Position numbers and translations under genes: made by a program
The notes under the pieces: generated by a model
The model's input: the letters and a program-made list of their open reading frames with translations, nothing else
Told to the model about the DNA's origin: nothing
Database searches by the model: none
Part shown: positions 62,248-64,000 of the stretch, in pieces
How positions within the stretch are numbered: position 1 is the first letter of the stretch
Layout: each line of letters opens with the position of its first letter
Source: Hyphomicrobium sp. MC1
GTDB taxonomy: Bacteria > Pseudomonadota > Alphaproteobacteria > Rhizobiales > Hyphomicrobiaceae
Length of the DNA: 64,000 bases
Assembly (NCBI RefSeq): GCF_000253295.1
Contig: NC_015717.1
Coordinates: 4,402,001 to 4,466,000 of the forward strand
Direction: 5' to 3'

Positions 62248-64000
62248 TCAGCCCGCGCGTTCCGCTTCGCTCTTGCGGCTCTGACGCTTGCGCTCGTTGG
62301 GATCGAGCCAGCGCTTGCGCAAGCGGATGTTCTTCGGCGTCACCTCAACCAACTCTTCGTCGGTGATGTAGCTCATCGCCTTTTCGAGGGTCAGGCGCAT
62401 CGGCGGCGTCAGCAGTACGGCGTCGTCCTTGCCGGAGGCGCGGACGTTGGTCAGCTTCTTACCCTTGATGACGTTCACTTCGAGATCGTTGTCGCGCGAA
62501 TGCTCGCCGACGATCATGCCTTCGTAAACGCGGTCCTGCGGATTGATCATGAAGGGGCCGCGATCCTGAAGATTGAAGATCGCGTAAGCCACCGCTTCGC
62601 CCGGACTGTTCGAGATCAGAACGCCTGTGCGGCGTCCCGCAATCTCACCCTTGAACGGTTTATAGGAGTGGAACAGCTTGTTCATAATGCCGGTGCCGCG
62701 CGTGTCGGAGAGCAGCTCCGCCTGATAGCCAAGGAGGCCACGCGTCGGGACGTGGAACACCATGCGCGTGCGTCCGCCGCCCGAGGGGCGCATTTCCAAA
62801 AGGTCGCCTTTGCGTTCGGACAGCTTCTGCACGACGACGCCGGTGTAGTCGTCATCGACGTCGATGATGACTTCTTCGATCGGCTCCAAGCGCTGGCCGG
62901 TCTCGGCATCAGTCTCGAACACGACCTTCGGACGTGACACGGTCAACTCGAAGCCTTCGCGGCGCATATTCTCGATCAGGATCGCGAGCTGAAGTTCGCC
63001 GCGGCCCGAGACCGAGAAGCTATCGCGATCCTCGTTTTCGACAACGCGGATGGCGATGTTGCGCTCAGCTTCCTTCAGCAGACGATCGCGAATAACGCGG
63101 CTTTGGACCTTGTCGCCTTCCTGACCTGCGAACGGGCCATCGTTGATGCGGAAGTTCATCGACAGCGTCGGCGGATCGACCGGCTGAGCCGGCAACGGAT
63201 TTTCAACCGAAGGATCGGCAAGCGTATCGGCAACGTTGGCTTCGCTCATACCGGCGAGGGCGATGATGTCACCGGCGCTCGCCTGCTCAACCGGAACGCG
63301 CTCGAGGCCGTGGAAGGCGAGAACCTTTTGCACGCGGAAGTTCTCGAGGACTTTGCCGTCGCGGTCCATCGCTTTGAGCTGCTGGTTCGGCTTGACGGTT
63401 CCTGACGTGATACGGCCGGTCAAAATACGGCCGAGGAACGGATCGGCGTCCAGCGTCGTCGCGAGCATGGAGAACGGGCCGTCATTGACCTCCGGCGGCG
63501 GCACGTGTTCGAGGATCAGGTCGAACATCGGCGCCAGATTTTCTGCCGGGCCCGACGGATCACGGGCCATCCAGCCGTTGCGGCCGGACCCGTAGAGAAC
63601 CGGAAAATCGAGCTGCTCGTCGGTCGCGTCAAGATTGGCAAAGAGATCGAAGACGTCATTCAAGACCTCGACGTGGCGTTCGTCGGGGCGGTCGATCTTG
63701 TTGATCGCGACGATCGGGCGGATGCCACGCTTCAGGGCTTTGGAAACGACGAACTTGGTCTGCGGCAACGGGCCTTCGGACGCGTCGACTAGAACGACGA
63801 CGCCGTCGACCATGTTCAAGATACGCTCGACTTCGCCGCCGAAGTCGGCGTGGCCTGGCGTATCGACGATATTGATGCGCGTGCCTTTCCATTCGACGCT
63901 TGTGCACTTGGCGAGAATGGTGATGCCGCGTTCGCGCTCGATGTCGTTGGAATCCATCGCGCGTTCGGCGACTTTCTGGTTGTCGCGGAAGGAGCCGGAC
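62248..64000 (-). CDS. typA: Translational GTPase TypA/BipA (5' end outside window)
   Basis: Ribosome-associated GTPase. The frame stays open to the window edge, entering with the SGSFRDNQKVAERAMDSNDIE segment (written here as two parts: SGSFRDNQKV and AERAMDSNDIE), so only about 25 N-terminal residues including the P-loop are missing. Visible are switch I ERERGITILAK, DTPGHADFGGEVER, NKIDRPDER, the EF-Tu-like domain 2, EF-G-like domains and the C-terminal BipA-specific domain ending in a basic tail. It assists 50S assembly at low temperature. Confidence 0.96.
   Translation of the reverse strand, partial: SGSFRDNQKVAERAMDSNDIERERGITILAKCTSVEWKGTRINIVDTPGHADFGGEVERILNMVDGVVVLVDASEGPLPQTKFVVSKALKRGIRPIVAINKIDRPDERHVEVLNDVFDLFANLDATDEQLDFPVLYGSGRNGWMARDPSGPAENLAPMFDLILEHVPPPEVNDGPFSMLATTLDADPFLGRILTGRITSGTVKPNQQLKAMDRDGKVLENFRVQKVLAFHGLERVPVEQASAGDIIALAGMSEANVADTLADPSVENPLPAQPVDPPTLSMNFRINDGPFAGQEGDKVQSRVIRDRLLKEAERNIAIRVVENEDRDSFSVSGRGELQLAILIENMRREGFELTVSRPKVVFETDAETGQRLEPIEEVIIDVDDDYTGVVVQKLSERKGDLLEMRPSGGGRTRMVFHVPTRGLLGYQAELLSDTRGTGIMNKLFHSYKPFKGEIAGRRTGVLISNSPGEAVAYAIFNLQDRGPFMINPQDRVYEGMIVGEHSRDNDLEVNVIKGKKLTNVRASGKDDAVLLTPPMRLTLEKAMSYITDEELVEVTPKNIRLRKRWLDPNERKRQSRKSEAERAG

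Overview
The window is about 64 kb of GC-rich, gene-dense alphaproteobacterial chromosome. Gene order and content point to the order Hyphomicrobiales (Rhizobiales). Supporting signs are the dapF-mtaB-ftsY-septation protein block, ftsK-lolA, sdhCDAB, a DUF2794 protein and a mesaconyl-CoA hydratase gene. That last gene belongs to the ethylmalonyl-CoA pathway, so a Hyphomicrobium-like methylotroph is plausible. The placement is an inference from gene content, not a measured phylogeny. No rRNA, tRNA, CRISPR array, insertion sequence or phage gene was recognised.

Layout. 1-7.9 kb: a LolD/FtsX-type ABC exporter, a BI-1 family membrane protein, a DUF2794 protein, an M3 metallopeptidase and a DUF1223 protein. 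7.85-9.6 kb: an AT-richer insert-like stretch carrying a Panacea-domain (antitoxin-type) gene overlapped by an unrecognised partner. 9.8-18.4 kb: aconitase, the divergent cytochrome c maturation run ccmABCDG, a carbonic anhydrase overlapped with an NhaA antiporter, and a pyridoxal kinase. 18.5-22.4 kb: a CitE-like CoA lyase and mesaconyl-CoA hydratase, a Cu/Zn-SOD-like protein that has lost most metal ligands, and a renalase-like flavoprotein. 22.5-26.8 kb: succinate dehydrogenase, with an unknown gene between sdhA and sdhB. 26.8-36.6 kb: VOC protein, Tat-exported metallo-hydrolase with a divergent AraC regulator, aminotransferase, FtsK, LolA, a probable small RNA, a cNMP-binding protein, an OmpR-type regulator and an L,D-transpeptidase. 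36.7-46.6 kb: glnK-amtB, TesB, a UbiH-type hydroxylase, ffh-rpsP-unknown-rimM, a DUF2130 protein and a PagL-like deacylase. 47-51.7 kb: dapF, mtaB, ftsY and two tandem septation-protein paralogues. 51.8-64 kb: MarR, asd, two exported unknowns, leuB, a DUF4337 protein, gpmA, dapB, ppa, GNAT, phasin, a PIF1-like helicase, a small exported protein and the 3' part of typA/bipA.

Most genes are central metabolism or envelope housekeeping. Lysine/diaminopimelate functions (asd, dapB, dapF, probable dapC) are spread through the window. Carbon storage and C1/C2 assimilation appear as phasin, mesaconyl-CoA hydratase and the CoA lyase. Nitrogen control appears as glnK-amtB behind a sigma-54-like site.

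The observations most worth following are: a five-copy nested-hairpin repeat found only in convergent gene junctions, with an invariant 21-nt core and covarying stems; the Panacea operon with an uncharacterised partner; the metal-ligand-depleted SodC homologue; and a three-hairpin RNA candidate with C-rich loops downstream of lolA.
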